From assembly GCF_900636385.1 (NCBI RefSeq), contig NZ_LR134269.1, forward strand, positions 682,001 to 746,000: DNA of 64,000 bases, read 5' to 3'. Both the position numbers and the translations under genes were made by a program. Source of the DNA: Staphylococcus warneri (GTDB lineage Bacteria > Bacillota > Bacilli > Staphylococcales > Staphylococcaceae). The notes under the pieces were generated by a model. It was not told where the DNA came from, searched no databases, and worked only from the letters and a program-made list of their open reading frames with translations. Positions 38,177 through 51,729 of this stretch are shown piece after piece; the first letter of the stretch is position 1; every line of letters begins with the position of its first letter.

Positions 38177-39514
38177 ATGAGATTAAAATCGATGATAACG
38201 GTATTAGCATTAATTTTGATAATGTTTATGGCTGCGATTGAAGCATCAATTATTTCACTAGCAATGCCGACCATTCGTCAAGATTTAAATGCTGGAAGCT
38301 TTATTTCTTTAGTATTTACAGCATATTTTATTGCTTTAGTTATAGCAAACCCGATTGTTGGTGAACTAATGTCGCGATTTAAAATTATATATATCGCTAT
38401 CACAGGGTTAGTTTTATTTGCAATAGGTAGTTTTATGTCAGGTACAAGTGAAACTTTTATGATGCTCATTATATCTAGAGTCATTCAAGGATTTGGTGCT
38501 GGTGTGATGATGTCGTTATCACAAATTGTTCCTAAACTTGCATTTGAAATCCCATTAAGATATAAAATCATGGGCATAGTAGGAAGTGTTTGGGGTGTAT
38601 CAAGTATTATAGGTCCACTTTTAGGTGGAGGTATACTTGAAATAGCAACTTGGCATTGGCTTTTCTTCATTAATATTCCGATTGCCATTATTGCGATTAT
38701 ATTAGTCATTTTTACATTCCATTTTCCAGAGGAAGAAATCATATCTAAGACAAACTTTGATGTAAAAGGTTTAAGTTTATTTTATGTATTTATTGGTTTA
38801 TTAATGTTTAGCTTGCTTAATCAAAATCAAGTTTTATTGAATGTTTTATCACTATTACTTGCATTATTGATAGGGTATATTTTATATAAAGTTGAAAAAA
38901 CAACTGATCACCCATTTTTACCAGTGGTAGAATTTAATAAATCCATTGCCTTAGTATTTATTACAGATTTACTCATTGCCATTTGTTTAATGGGCTTCAA
39001 TTTATATATTCCAGTATATCTACAAGAACAAATCGGTTTATCACCGCTTCAAAGTGGATTTGTTATTTTTCCATTATCTGTAGCATGGATAATCTTAAAC
39101 TTTAACCTAGCTAAATTAGAAGCGAAGTTTTCAAGAAAAGCATTATATATTGGCGCATTTACCTTCCTAATCATTGGAAGTATCATTATTATTTTCGGTA
39201 TAAAAACCCCTTTACTTATAGCATTTAGCGTTATTCTTGCTGGCTTGAGTTTTGGGTTTGTATATACAAAAGATAGTGTCATTGTGCAAGAGGAAACATC
39301 TCCACATCAAATGAAAAAAATGATGTCATTTTACGCATTGACTAAAAACTTAGGGTCTTCAATTGGATCAACGGTTATGGGTTATATGTATGCTATGAAA
39401 GCAGGTTGGTTCGGTAGCAATTTGCATAATGTACTAGGTTTAGCAATTATTATTGCAATTGTATTAGTTGCATTATGGAGTTTCATTTATAAGAACAAAC
39501 CGGTGACTAACTAA
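38177..39514 (+). CDS. sdrM: Multidrug efflux MFS transporter SdrM
   Basis: Proton-driven drug exporter of the DHA2 (EmrB/QacA) group in the cytoplasmic membrane, 445 aa, matching SdrM length. About twelve to fourteen hydrophobic segments. Motifs: MFMAAIEASIISLAMPTI in segment 1 (the acidic EAS corresponds to motif D1), the GELMSRF loop, and motif C-like GSVWGVSSIIGPLLGGGI in segment 5. SdrM of S. aureus exports norfloxacin and dyes. AGTTGGAGGA precedes the ATG. First of three efflux genes in a row, each separated by a terminator or gap. Confidence 0.88.
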   Translation: MRLKSMITVLALILIMFMAAIEASIISLAMPTIRQDLNAGSFISLVFTAYFIALVIANPIVGELMSRFKIIYIAITGLVLFAIGSFMSGTSETFMMLIISRVIQGFGAGVMMSLSQIVPKLAFEIPLRYKIMGIVGSVWGVSSIIGPLLGGGILEIATWHWLFFINIPIAIIAIILVIFTFHFPEEEIISKTNFDVKGLSLFYVFIGLLMFSLLNQNQVLLNVLSLLLALLIGYILYKVEKTTDHPFLPVVEFNKSIALVFITDLLIAICLMGFNLYIPVYLQEQIGLSPLQSGFVIFPLSVAWIILNFNLAKLEAKFSRKALYIGAFTFLIIGSIIIIFGIKTPLLIAFSVILAGLSFGFVYTKDSVIVQEETSPHQMKKMMSFYALTKNLGSSIGSTVMGYMYAMKAGWFGSNLHNVLGLAIIIAIVLVALWSFIYKNKPVTN

Positions 39515-39535
39515 TCAAACTTAACAATTCGTTTG

Positions 39536-39566
39536 AACGCCTACATTTATTGTGGGCGTTTTTATA
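39536..39566 (+). terminator. sdrM terminator
   Basis: Arms AACGCCTACA (39536-39545) and TGTGGGCGTT (39551-39560), one wobble, followed by a T-run. Confidence 0.85.
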
Positions 39567-39633
39567 ATTTTATAAGGTCATCGATTAATGGTAAAATACT
39601 TAATGTATTCAAAATAGGAGGAGGATAAGTGTA

Positions 39634-40101
39634 ATGAAGTTTTTTAGAAATAAGATGTACAATTTAATATCTACACTTATTGTTCTTACTATTTTTATTA
39701 TATCAGGAACGATTTTTTTGATGTTTTTAGGATTTGGATTATATGGCTTAAGTAGGATTTTAATATATTTTAAATTAGGATATTTTGGCTATAATAAAAG
39801 CTTTTACGACAATATTTTCTATTATGGTAGTTATATTGTTTTAGGATACTTCACTTTATTCGCAGTTGAACATCTTATGGATTACTTTAGAAAACGTTTG
39901 CCACAAAATCCATATTTCCAAGGAATTACTTATCATTTAATTGGTTATTCAGTTACTACAATATTGTTTTATTTTATAATACATGTCCATTACACATATA
40001 TTGATATTAAGTTTTGGGTGATTATGGTAATTATTGGATTCTTATATATTTGTAAAGAAATTTTCTATCCAGATAGCACAAATTTAAATAACAAAAAGTA
40101 A
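39634..40101 (+). CDS. sepA: Multidrug/antiseptic resistance protein SepA
   Basis: Small membrane protein of 155 aa with four hydrophobic segments (about 12-38, 55-78, 92-112 and 120-142). The segments [19 protein letters not shown] and [15 protein letters not shown] match SepA as I recall it, at roughly two-thirds identity to S. aureus. SepA is reported to raise resistance to antiseptics and dyes; it belongs to no large transporter family. AGGAGGA precedes the ATG. It lies between sdrM and lmrS, as in S. aureus. Confidence 0.88.
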   Translation: MKFFRNKMYNLISTLIVLTIFIISGTIFLMFLGFGLYGLSRILIYFKLGYFGYNKSFYDNIFYYGSYIVLGYFTLFAVEHLMDYFRKRLPQNPYFQGITYHLIGYSVTTILFYFIIHVHYTYIDIKFWVIMVIIGFLYICKEIFYPDSTNLNNKK

Positions 40102-40176
40102 TGAGCACTAAATTTGAATCGTTTTTCTTAATTTGTTTGAATGAAGTACTATTATCAAATAAAGGAGATTATGTTC

Positions 40177-41619
40177 ATGAGCAATATAGAAATTAGTAAA
40201 AGACGAAGGAATTTAATTGTTTCTGTAATGCTAATTAGTGCTTTTGTAGCTATTTTAAACCAAACATTATTGAATACAGCCTTACCTCATATTATGAGAG
40301 AGTTAAAAATAGATGAAAGTACATCTCAGTGGTTGATAACGGGATTTATGTTAGTTAATGGTGTTATGATTCCGTTAACTGCTTATTTAATGGACCGAGT
40401 TAAAACGAGACCATTATACTTATCTGCAATGGGTACCTTTTTAATTGGATCGATTGTAGCAGCCATAGCACCTAATTTTGGTGTGTTGATGACTGCGAGA
40501 GTTATTCAAGCTATGGGGGCAGGTGTACTAATGCCACTAATGCAATTTACATTGTTTACTCTGTTTTCTAGGGAAAGACGTGGGTTTGCAATGGGATTAG
40601 CAGGTTTAGTGATTCAATTTGCACCAGCGATTGGTCCTACATTCACAGGCTTAATTATTGACCATGTTAGTTGGAGGGTGCCATTCATCATCATTGTTGG
40701 TATCGCATTAATCGCACTCATCTTCGGTTTTATATTTATTTCAAGCTATAATGAAACTAAGCAAACTAAGCTTGACAAACGTTCTATATTATATTCTACA
40801 ATTGGATTCGGTATGATGTTATATGCATTCAGTAGTGCGGGTAGTTTAGGCTTCGGTAATCCAATTATCATTGGTACATTAATCATAAGTCTGATAATTA
40901 TATTAATATTTATTAGACGACAATTAACAATATCTAATCCATTACTTAATTTAAAAGTATTTAAGACGAGAACTTTTTGTTTTAGTACCATAACTTCAAT
41001 GATAGTGATGATGTCCATGGTTGGACCTGCATTATTAATTCCATTGTATGTACAAAATGCTTTAGCACTATCTGCATTATTATCAGGTTTAGTTATTATG
41101 CCAGGTGCAATAATTAATGGATTAATGTCTGTGTTTACAGGTAGTTTTTATGATAAATACGGCCCAAGACCACTTATCATTTCTGGCTTTACTATCTTAA
41201 CGATATGTACATTTTTATTATGTTTCTTAAAAGCAGACACATCTTATATGTATTTAATTATAATATATGCGATAAGAATGTTTGCAGTTTCTTTATTAAT
41301 GATGCCTATTAATACAGCTGGTATTAACGCGTTAGAAAATAAGAACATTTCCCATGGCACAGCCATTATGAACTTCGGACGTGTCATGGCTGGATCTTTA
41401 GGAACAGCTTTAATGGTCACATTTATGAGTATGGGATCAAAATGGTTAGGATCTACAATAGCTACATCTGGAAGTAAAGAAATGATACAACGACAAACCG
41501 TTGCTGCAGGTGTAGATGTGTCATTTGCGTTAGTTACTTTATTTGTAGTTGTTGCATTTAGTTTCGCATTATTTATCAAAGAACCTAGAAATAAGAATAA
41601 AAATATTAGAGAAGTTTAA
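40177..41619 (+). CDS. lmrS: Multidrug efflux MFS transporter LmrS
   Basis: DHA2-family drug exporter, 480 aa from the ATG at 40177 (AAAGGAG 9 bp upstream; the frame opens at 40141 but that part is not conserved). About fourteen hydrophobic segments. Clear motifs: LNQTLLNTALPHIMREL, QWLITGFMLVNGVMIPLTAYLMDR and GLVIQFAPAIGPTFTG (antiporter motif C). S. aureus LmrS exports lincomycin, linezolid, chloramphenicol and others. The spacing and order next to sepA support the identity. A strong terminator follows. Confidence 0.92.
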   Translation: MSNIEISKRRRNLIVSVMLISAFVAILNQTLLNTALPHIMRELKIDESTSQWLITGFMLVNGVMIPLTAYLMDRVKTRPLYLSAMGTFLIGSIVAAIAPNFGVLMTARVIQAMGAGVLMPLMQFTLFTLFSRERRGFAMGLAGLVIQFAPAIGPTFTGLIIDHVSWRVPFIIIVGIALIALIFGFIFISSYNETKQTKLDKRSILYSTIGFGMMLYAFSSAGSLGFGNPIIIGTLIISLIIILIFIRRQLTISNPLLNLKVFKTRTFCFSTITSMIVMMSMVGPALLIPLYVQNALALSALLSGLVIMPGAIINGLMSVFTGSFYDKYGPRPLIISGFTILTICTFLLCFLKADTSYMYLIIIYAIRMFAVSLLMMPINTAGINALENKNISHGTAIMNFGRVMAGSLGTALMVTFMSMGSKWLGSTIATSGSKEMIQRQTVAAGVDVSFALVTLFVVVAFSFALFIKEPRNKNKNIREV

Positions 41620-41634
41620 ATACAATTAATTCTT

Positions 41635-41673
41635 AGAAGTTAGCTATTAATTTAAAGCTAACTTCTTTTTTTA
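41635..41673 (+). terminator. lmrS terminator
   Basis: Perfect 11-bp arms AGAAGTTAGCT (41635-41645) and AGCTAACTTCT (41656-41666) with a T-run. Confidence 0.92.
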
Positions 41674-41765
41674 TTACATAAAAAGTCTTATACTAAAAAA
41701 GATAGACTAGGTAATAGCACACTTTAGTTATTTAGTTGAGATAATATAAATAAGGGGGATTTACT

Positions 41766-42830
41766 TTGTTAACGGTAAATCAAGTCAAAGAATTAGTTGG
41801 AGAAATAAAAGATCCAATTATTGATGTTCCTTTAAAAGAGACTGAAGGAATAGTGGATGTTTCTATTAAAGAAGAAATTGAACATGTGAGTGTAAAAATT
41901 GCTATGGCACAATTAGGTGGGCAACCTCAACTAGACCTACAAATGGCTGTAGTTAAAACGCTAAAAGAAAATGGTGCAAAAACAGTAGGTATCAGATTTG
42001 AAGAATTACCTGAAGGTACAGTTGAACAATATAGAGGTAAAGGCACTGAAAAGCCTAAAACAATAGAAGGATTATTATCAAAAAATAATCCTGTTGAATT
42101 TATTGCAATCGCATCAGGTAAAGGTGGCGTGGGTAAATCAACTGTTGCAGTTAATCTAGCAGTTGCTTTAGCTAGAGAAGGAAAAAAAGTAGGGCTAGTA
42201 GATGCTGATATTTATGGATTTAGTGTACCAGATATGATGGGCATTGATGAAAAACCTGGTATCGAAGGAAAAGAAGTTATCCCGGTTGAAAGATATGGTG
42301 TTAAAGTAATTTCTATGGCATTTTTTGTTGAAGAAAATGCACCAGTCATTTGGAGAGGACCAATGTTAGGTAAAATGCTAACTAACTTTTTCACTGAAGT
42401 AAAATGGGGTGATCTAGATTACTTATTATTAGACTTACCTCCAGGTACAGGTGATGTTGCGCTAGATGTTCATTCAATGCTACCTTCTAGTAAAGAAATT
42501 ATTGTCACTACACCTCATCCAACCGCAGCATTCGTCGCTGCAAGAGCAGGGGCTATGGCAAAACATACAGAACATTCAATTTTAGGTGTTATTGAAAACA
42601 TGAGTTATTTCGAAAGTAAAGAGACTGGCAATAAAGAGTATGTATTTGGTAAAGGTGGCGGAACGAAATTAGCAGATGAGTTAGAAACTCAATTATTCGG
42701 CGAATTGCCATTAGAACAACCAACATGGAACCCTACAGACTTTTCTCCGTCCATCTATCAACCTGAAGATAGATTAGGTAAAATCTATCAGACAATTGCT
42801 CAAAAAGTAATCGCAACTACACAAAAGTAA
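41766..42830 (+). CDS. mrp: Mrp/NBP35-family ATPase (cysteine-free)
   Basis: P-loop ATPase of 354 aa. An N-terminal DUF59/MIP18 domain (about 1-85) is followed by the deviant Walker A GKGGVGKST (118-126), VDADIYGFSVPDMMG and LLLDLPPGTGD. Family members carry Fe-S clusters to apoproteins, usually by a CxxC pair placed after the NMSYF motif; here that place reads NMSYFESKETGNK, and there is no cysteine in the whole protein. It may therefore act like the regulatory member SalA of Bacillus instead of as a cluster carrier (inference). TTG start at 41766 follows AAGGGGG. Confidence 0.9.
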   Translation: MLTVNQVKELVGEIKDPIIDVPLKETEGIVDVSIKEEIEHVSVKIAMAQLGGQPQLDLQMAVVKTLKENGAKTVGIRFEELPEGTVEQYRGKGTEKPKTIEGLLSKNNPVEFIAIASGKGGVGKSTVAVNLAVALAREGKKVGLVDADIYGFSVPDMMGIDEKPGIEGKEVIPVERYGVKVISMAFFVEENAPVIWRGPMLGKMLTNFFTEVKWGDLDYLLLDLPPGTGDVALDVHSMLPSSKEIIVTTPHPTAAFVAARAGAMAKHTEHSILGVIENMSYFESKETGNKEYVFGKGGGTKLADELETQLFGELPLEQPTWNPTDFSPSIYQPEDRLGKIYQTIAQKVIATTQK

Positions 42831-42844
42831 CAAAAAGTGATTTG

Positions 42845-42880
42845 GCGTATAAAATTAACTTTAATTTTATACGCTTTTTC
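42845..42880 (+). terminator. mrp terminator
   Basis: Perfect 13-bp arms 42845-42857 and 42862-42874 (GCGTATAAAATTA and complement) around ACTT, then a T-run. Confidence 0.92.
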
Positions 42881-42981
42881 TATTGCATTTTAGAAAAATC
42901 CTGTTAGAATAATTTCTTGTGAGTTATTCAACTCGAAAATATCAATTTAAAAAAAGTTTGAAAAAAAGTTTGATTTCATTG

Positions 42982-43010
42982 TTGACTTCAAAAGATAAAA
43001 TTGATATTAT
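42982..43010 (+). promoter_or_regulatory. rRNA operon promoter P1
   Basis: TTGACT (42982-42987), 17-bp spacer, TATTAT (43005-43010), with A/T-rich sequence upstream like an UP element. A GTCGT/ACGAC hairpin (43017-43031) follows the start. Confidence 0.85.
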
Positions 43011-43130
43011 ATAAAAGTCGTCAAAAACGACAAGTTAAGTTTAATAAAACTTTGTTAAGAAAGTGTAAAACTTACTATTGCAAAGCGAAAATAAATCTAT
43101 TAAACTTATTAAAGTAATCTTAATTAAATA

Positions 43131-43159
43131 TTGACTTCGAGTTAAAGAAGTTATATAAT
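43131..43159 (+). promoter_or_regulatory. rRNA operon promoter P2
   Basis: TTGACT (43131-43136), 17-bp spacer, TATAAT (43154-43159), about 125 bp before the 16S gene. Tandem rrn promoters with identical -35 boxes. Confidence 0.88.
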
Positions 43160-43180
43160 GATGAAGATTGTATCAAATGA

Positions 43181-43209
43181 ACATTGAAAACTGAATGACA
43201 ATATGTCAA
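43181..43209 (+). other. 16S rRNA processing stem, left arm
   Basis: Bases 43181-43209 pair with 44882-44910 across the 16S gene, with one bulge and one mismatch. Such stems are cut by RNase III. The boxA-like sequence GAACATTGAAAACTGA overlaps the left arm. Confidence 0.8.
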
Positions 43210-43283
43210 CGTTAATTCCAATAATGTAACGAAAGTTACAACAATTAATTTAGTTTTATGAGCTAATCAAACATCATAATTTT

Positions 43284-48137
<4,854 letters not shown>

Positions 48138-48206
48138 ATTTATGTTTTGCGACGCAAAATCATTTTACTTACTATCTAGTTTTGAATGTATAATACATTC
48201 CATTTG

Positions 48207-48321
48207 TCTGGTGACAATGGCAAGGAGGTCACACCTGTTCCCATGCCGAACACAGAAGTTAAGCTCCTTAGCGCCGATGGTAGTCGGACTAACGTTCCGC
48301 TAGAGTAGGACGTTGCCAGGC
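48207..48321 (+). rRNA. 5S ribosomal RNA
   Basis: 115-nt 5S rRNA beginning TCTGGTGAC and ending GTTGCCAGGC, with the conserved CCCATGCCGAACACAGAAGT. It follows 23S by about 70 bp and precedes the tRNA cluster. Confidence 0.97.
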
Positions 48322-48335
48322 AAATATATAATTAT

Positions 48336-48410
48336 TCCACAGTAGCTCAGTGGTAGAGCTATCGGCTGTTAACCGATCGGTCGTAGGTTCGAGTCCTACC
48401 TGTGGAGCCA
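48336..48410 (+). tRNA. tRNA-Asn (GTT)
   Basis: Cloverleaf with acceptor TCCACAG/CTGTGGA, anticodon loop CTGTTAA, T-loop GGTTCGAGTCC; CCA is encoded. First of six tRNAs after the 5S gene. Confidence 0.95.
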
Positions 48411-48411
48411 T

Positions 48412-48483
48412 GGCTCCTTGGTCAAGCGGTTAAGACACCGCCCTTTCACGGCGGTAACACGGGTTCGAGTCCCGTAGGAGTCA
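48412..48483 (+). tRNA. tRNA-Glu (TTC)
   Basis: Acceptor GGCTCCT/AGGAGTC (one wobble), anticodon loop CTTTCAC, T-loop GGTTCGAGTCC. CCA is not encoded. Confidence 0.94.
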
Positions 48484-48489
48484 TTTAAT

Positions 48490-48565
48490 GGAGAATTAGC
48501 TCAGCTAGGAGAGCATCTGCCTTACAAGCAGAGGGTCGGCGGTTCGAACCCGTCATTCTCCACCA
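48490..48565 (+). tRNA. tRNA-Val (TAC)
   Basis: Acceptor GGAGAAT/ATTCTCC, anticodon loop CTTACAA, T-loop GGTTCGAACCC; CCA encoded. Confidence 0.95.
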
Positions 48566-48587
48566 TTGATTTTTAATTAAATATGCT

Positions 48588-48671
48588 GGAGGGGTAGCGA
48601 AGTGGCTAAACGCGGCGGACTGTAAATCCGCTCCTTCGGGTTCGGCAGTTCGAATCTGCCCCCCTCCACCA
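48588..48671 (+). tRNA. tRNA-Tyr (GTA)
   Basis: 84-nt class II tRNA with acceptor GGAGGGG/CCCCTCC, anticodon loop CTGTAAA, long variable arm and CCA encoded. Confidence 0.95.
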
Positions 48672-48677
48672 TCTTAA

Positions 48678-48752
48678 TGGGCTATAGCCAAGCGGTAAGG
48701 CAACGGACTTTGACTCCGTCACGCGCTGGTTCGAATCCAGCTAGCCCAGCCA
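48678..48752 (+). tRNA. tRNA-Gln (TTG)
   Basis: Acceptor TGGGCTA/TAGCCCA, anticodon loop TTTTGAC region, T-loop GGTTCGAATCC; CCA encoded. Confidence 0.95.
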
Positions 48753-48755
48753 TAA

Positions 48756-48828
48756 GAGCCATTAGCTCAGTTGGTAGAGCATCTGACTTTTAATCAGAGG
48801 GTCAGAGGTTCGAATCCTCTATGGCTCA
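48756..48828 (+). tRNA. tRNA-Lys (TTT)
   Basis: Acceptor GAGCCAT/ATGGCTC, anticodon loop CTTTTAA, T-loop GGTTCGAATCC. CCA is not encoded. Last gene of the rRNA-tRNA operon. Confidence 0.95.
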
Positions 48829-48833
48829 CTCTT

Positions 48834-48866
48834 AACATCTTTCTTCGGAAAGGTGTTTTTTTTTAT
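48834..48866 (+). terminator. rRNA-tRNA operon terminator
   Basis: Arms AACATCTTTC (48834-48843) and GAAAGGTGTT (48848-48857) around the stable tetraloop TTCG, one wobble, then a long T-run. Confidence 0.93.
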
Positions 48867-48928
48867 TGTTTTATGTAAACGGATACATTATTCTATAAAT
48901 AACACGAAAAAAAGAGGTGGATATATAA

Positions 48929-49834
48929 ATGAAAAACATAGATATTATAGGGGTGCCTTCAACATTTGGTCAAAGAAAATTAGGGGTGAATTTAGGTCCA
49001 GATGCTATAAGATATGCAGAATTACAAGATAGACTAGAAAATATAGGTATTAACGTTCATGATAAAGGCAATATAGACGTTCCTGCTATAGATTTGAAAA
49101 AGTTTAATTCTGAGCAACAAGGCTTGAGAAATTATGATGAAATTATTAATGTTTCAAAGACGCTTAGCCAAAAAGTAGACCAAACGATAATAAATGATAG
49201 ATTTCCATTAGTTTTAGGCGGAGATCATTCTATAGCAGTGGGTTCAATATCTGGTATTTGTAAACACTATGAAAATCTAGGTGTGATTTGGTATGATGCT
49301 CATGGTGATTTGAACATACCTGAAGAGTCACCTTCAGGTAATATTCATGGTATGCCATTAAGAATATTATTAGGTGAAGGTCCAAGTGATCTTGTTAATT
49401 TAAATGACATTCAACCAAAACTTAAACCTGAAAATATTGTTTTAATTGGTATGAGAGATTTAGATAAAGGTGAACGTGAGTATATCAAAGCACAAAATAT
49501 TAAAACTTATACTATGGCCGATATAGATAAACTTGGTATAGAAACAGTTATTAATGATACATTAAGTTATTTGAAATCAAGACATGTTGATGGATTACAT
49601 TTATCCTTAGATGTAGATGCTTTAGATCCAACTGAAACACCAGGAACAGGTACAAGAGTATTAGGTGGATTGAGCTATAGGGAAAGCCATTTTGCTTTAG
49701 AATTACTTCATGAAAGTAATATGATAACATCTATGGATTTAGTTGAAGTTAATCCATTAATTGATTTACATAATAGTACAGCTGAACAAGCAGTTTCATT
49801 ACTTGGAACATTCTTCGGAGAAACATTATTATAA
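48929..49834 (+). CDS. rocF: Arginase
   Basis: Manganese enzyme that hydrolyses arginine to ornithine and urea. It has 301 aa. The metal ligands lie in [10 protein letters not shown] (about 95-104), [11 protein letters not shown] (about 116-126) and [17 protein letters not shown] (about 225-241), the arginase signatures; GNIHGMPL is the substrate loop. AAAGAGGTGG precedes the ATG. It lies alone between the rRNA-tRNA terminator and its own terminator. Urea and ornithine from it can feed urease and ornithine-using pathways. Confidence 0.95.
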   Translation: MKNIDIIGVPSTFGQRKLGVNLGPDAIRYAELQDRLENIGINVHDKGNIDVPAIDLKKFNSEQQGLRNYDEIINVSKTLSQKVDQTIINDRFPLVLGGDHSIAVGSISGICKHYENLGVIWYDAHGDLNIPEESPSGNIHGMPLRILLGEGPSDLVNLNDIQPKLKPENIVLIGMRDLDKGEREYIKAQNIKTYTMADIDKLGIETVINDTLSYLKSRHVDGLHLSLDVDALDPTETPGTGTRVLGGLSYRESHFALELLHESNMITSMDLVEVNPLIDLHNSTAEQAVSLLGTFFGETLL

Positions 49835-49846
49835 AATATTTATTGC

Positions 49847-49880
49847 AACTTGCATGTATTTTGACATGCAAGTTTTTTTC
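49847..49880 (+). terminator. rocF terminator
   Basis: Arms AACTTGCATGT (49847-49857) and ACATGCAAGTT (49864-49874), perfect, with a T-run. It lies inside a longer open frame that runs into dacA, which supports the later dacA start. Confidence 0.92.
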
Positions 49881-49961
49881 ATTTTTCTCTCCGTTCATAT
49901 GACACTTGTTCTAATGATTGATATAATGGATGATATGGAAAATGTTATCGGAGGAGATGTT

Positions 49962-50768
49962 ATGGATTTTTCCAATTTTTTTCAAAATTTTAGTACTTTG
50001 AAAGTCATAACTAGTGTCCTCGATTTATTGATTGTATGGTATGTCCTTTACTTACTTATTACAGTTTTTAAAGGAACTAAAGCAATACAATTATTAAAAG
50101 GTATTGTTGTTATAGTAATCGGTCAACAAATCAGTAAAATGCTAAATTTGACTGCGACTTCTAAATTGTTCGATATCGTAATTCAGTGGGGTGTACTTGC
50201 TTTAATAGTTATTTTCCAACCTGAGATTCGAAGAGCGTTAGAACAATTAGGTAGAGGAAGTTTCTTGAAACGTTATACAAATGCCTATACTAAAGATGAA
50301 GAGAAGTTAATCCAATCTGTATCTAAAGCGGTTCAGTATATGGCTAAACGTCGTATAGGTGCATTAATAGTGTTTGAGAAAGAAACAGGTTTACAAGATT
50401 ATATTGAAACTGGGATTCCTATGGATTCTAAAATTTCTCAAGAGTTATTAACAAATGTATTTATACCTAATACACCTTTACATGACGGAGCTATGATTAT
50501 TCAAGGGACTAAAATAGCAGCAGCCGCTAGTTATTTACCTTTATCAGATAGTGTTAAAATTTCTAAAAGTCTAGGTACTAGACATAGAGCAGCAGTAGGT
50601 ATTTCTGAAGTATCAGATGCCTTTACAGTCATTGTTTCTGAAGAGACAGGTGATGTTTCAGTTACATTTGATGGTAAATTGAGAAGAGATATTTCAAATG
50701 AAGTGTTTGAAGAATTATTAGCTGAGCATTGGTTTGGCACACACTTTCAAAAGAAAGGTGTGAATTAA
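49962..50768 (+). CDS. dacA: Diadenylate cyclase DacA (CdaA)
   Basis: Membrane enzyme that makes c-di-AMP from two ATP. It has 268 aa from the ATG at 49962, decided by CGGAGGAGA upstream; the open frame starts at 49761 but that part covers the rocF end and its terminator. Three hydrophobic segments lie at about 15-95. The DAC domain (about 95-255) has the active-site motifs PLHDGAMII and SLGTRHRAAVGISE. First gene of dacA-cdaR-glmM; cdaR starts 1 bp after the stop. Confidence 0.96.
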   Translation: MDFSNFFQNFSTLKVITSVLDLLIVWYVLYLLITVFKGTKAIQLLKGIVVIVIGQQISKMLNLTATSKLFDIVIQWGVLALIVIFQPEIRRALEQLGRGSFLKRYTNAYTKDEEKLIQSVSKAVQYMAKRRIGALIVFEKETGLQDYIETGIPMDSKISQELLTNVFIPNTPLHDGAMIIQGTKIAAAASYLPLSDSVKISKSLGTRHRAAVGISEVSDAFTVIVSEETGDVSVTFDGKLRRDISNEVFEELLAEHWFGTHFQKKGVN

Positions 50769-50769
50769 T

Positions 50770-51702
50770 ATGTTAGAAAGCAAGTGGGGATTAAGATTTG
50801 TTGCATTAATTTTAGCGATATTCTTCTTCTTATCTGTGAATAATGTTTTTGGTAACATATTTAATTCAGATGATATTTCACAGAAATCAACGAAGACAAT
50901 CCAAGATGTTCCAGTGGAAGTGGTTTATAATCATAAAGATTTACATGCAACACATGTTCCAGATACAGTAGATGTAAATATATCAGGGCCACAATCTAAA
51001 TTATTAAAAATTGAAAGTCCAGATGACTTAAAAGTAGTTGTTGATTTGTCTGGAGAAAAGGCTGGTAAATATCATGAAAAATTCCAAGTTAAAGGAATAA
51101 GTAATGGTATTAATTACAATATAAAACCTAAAGCAGCCAATATTACATTAGAAAAGAAAACTACAAAGACGATGCATGTACAACCGGATGTAAGTCAAAG
51201 TGATATTTCAAATGAATATAAAATAGATAAACAACAAATTTCACCAGAAACAGTTAAAGTAACAGGTGGAGAAGAGCAATTGAATCAAATTGCTTACTTA
51301 AAAGCAACATATAAAAATGCTAGTAAGATTAGCAAAGATACAAAAGATGTTGCAGAAGTTAACGCTTACGATAAAGATTTAAATAAATTAAACGTCTCAA
51401 TTAATCCAGGACAAGTAGATTTGAAAGTATCTGTTAAGCCTTTTAGTAAAAAGGTAAAAGTGAATACTAAGACTACTGGAAATTTAGATGATAATAAAAA
51501 AGTTGATAGTATAAAATTAGATGATGATGAAGTAGAGATTTATGGTAGTAGAGAAGACTTACAGGGTATAGATAGTATTACAGCTGAAGTTGATTTAGAT
51601 CATATTTCAGAATCAACTGAAAAGACAGTGAAATTTGATTTGCCTAAAAATGTAAGTAAGGTTAAACCTGAAGAAACAAAGGCTTATATTACGGTTAAAT
51701 AA
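50770..51702 (+). CDS. cdaR: DacA regulator CdaR (YbbR domains)
   Basis: Membrane-anchored partner of the diadenylate cyclase, 310 aa. An N-terminal hydrophobic segment (about 8-27) is followed by several YbbR-like beta repeats outside the cell, seen as recurring pieces such as VDVNISGPQSKLLKI, ETVKVTGGEEQLNQI and DEVEIYGSREDLQGI. AAAGGTG precedes the ATG. It lies between dacA and glmM, the conserved trio in which CdaR and GlmM control cyclase activity. Confidence 0.93.
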   Translation: MLESKWGLRFVALILAIFFFLSVNNVFGNIFNSDDISQKSTKTIQDVPVEVVYNHKDLHATHVPDTVDVNISGPQSKLLKIESPDDLKVVVDLSGEKAGKYHEKFQVKGISNGINYNIKPKAANITLEKKTTKTMHVQPDVSQSDISNEYKIDKQQISPETVKVTGGEEQLNQIAYLKATYKNASKISKDTKDVAEVNAYDKDLNKLNVSINPGQVDLKVSVKPFSKKVKVNTKTTGNLDDNKKVDSIKLDDDEVEIYGSREDLQGIDSITAEVDLDHISESTEKTVKFDLPKNVSKVKPEETKAYITVK

Positions 51703-51729
51703 TTGAAAGAAATAAAAGGAGAGTAAATC

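Noticed and set aside
49761..49961. N-terminal extension of the dacA frame
   Set aside because: It covers the end of rocF and its terminator; the strong ribosome-binding site and known DacA N-terminus place the start at 49962.
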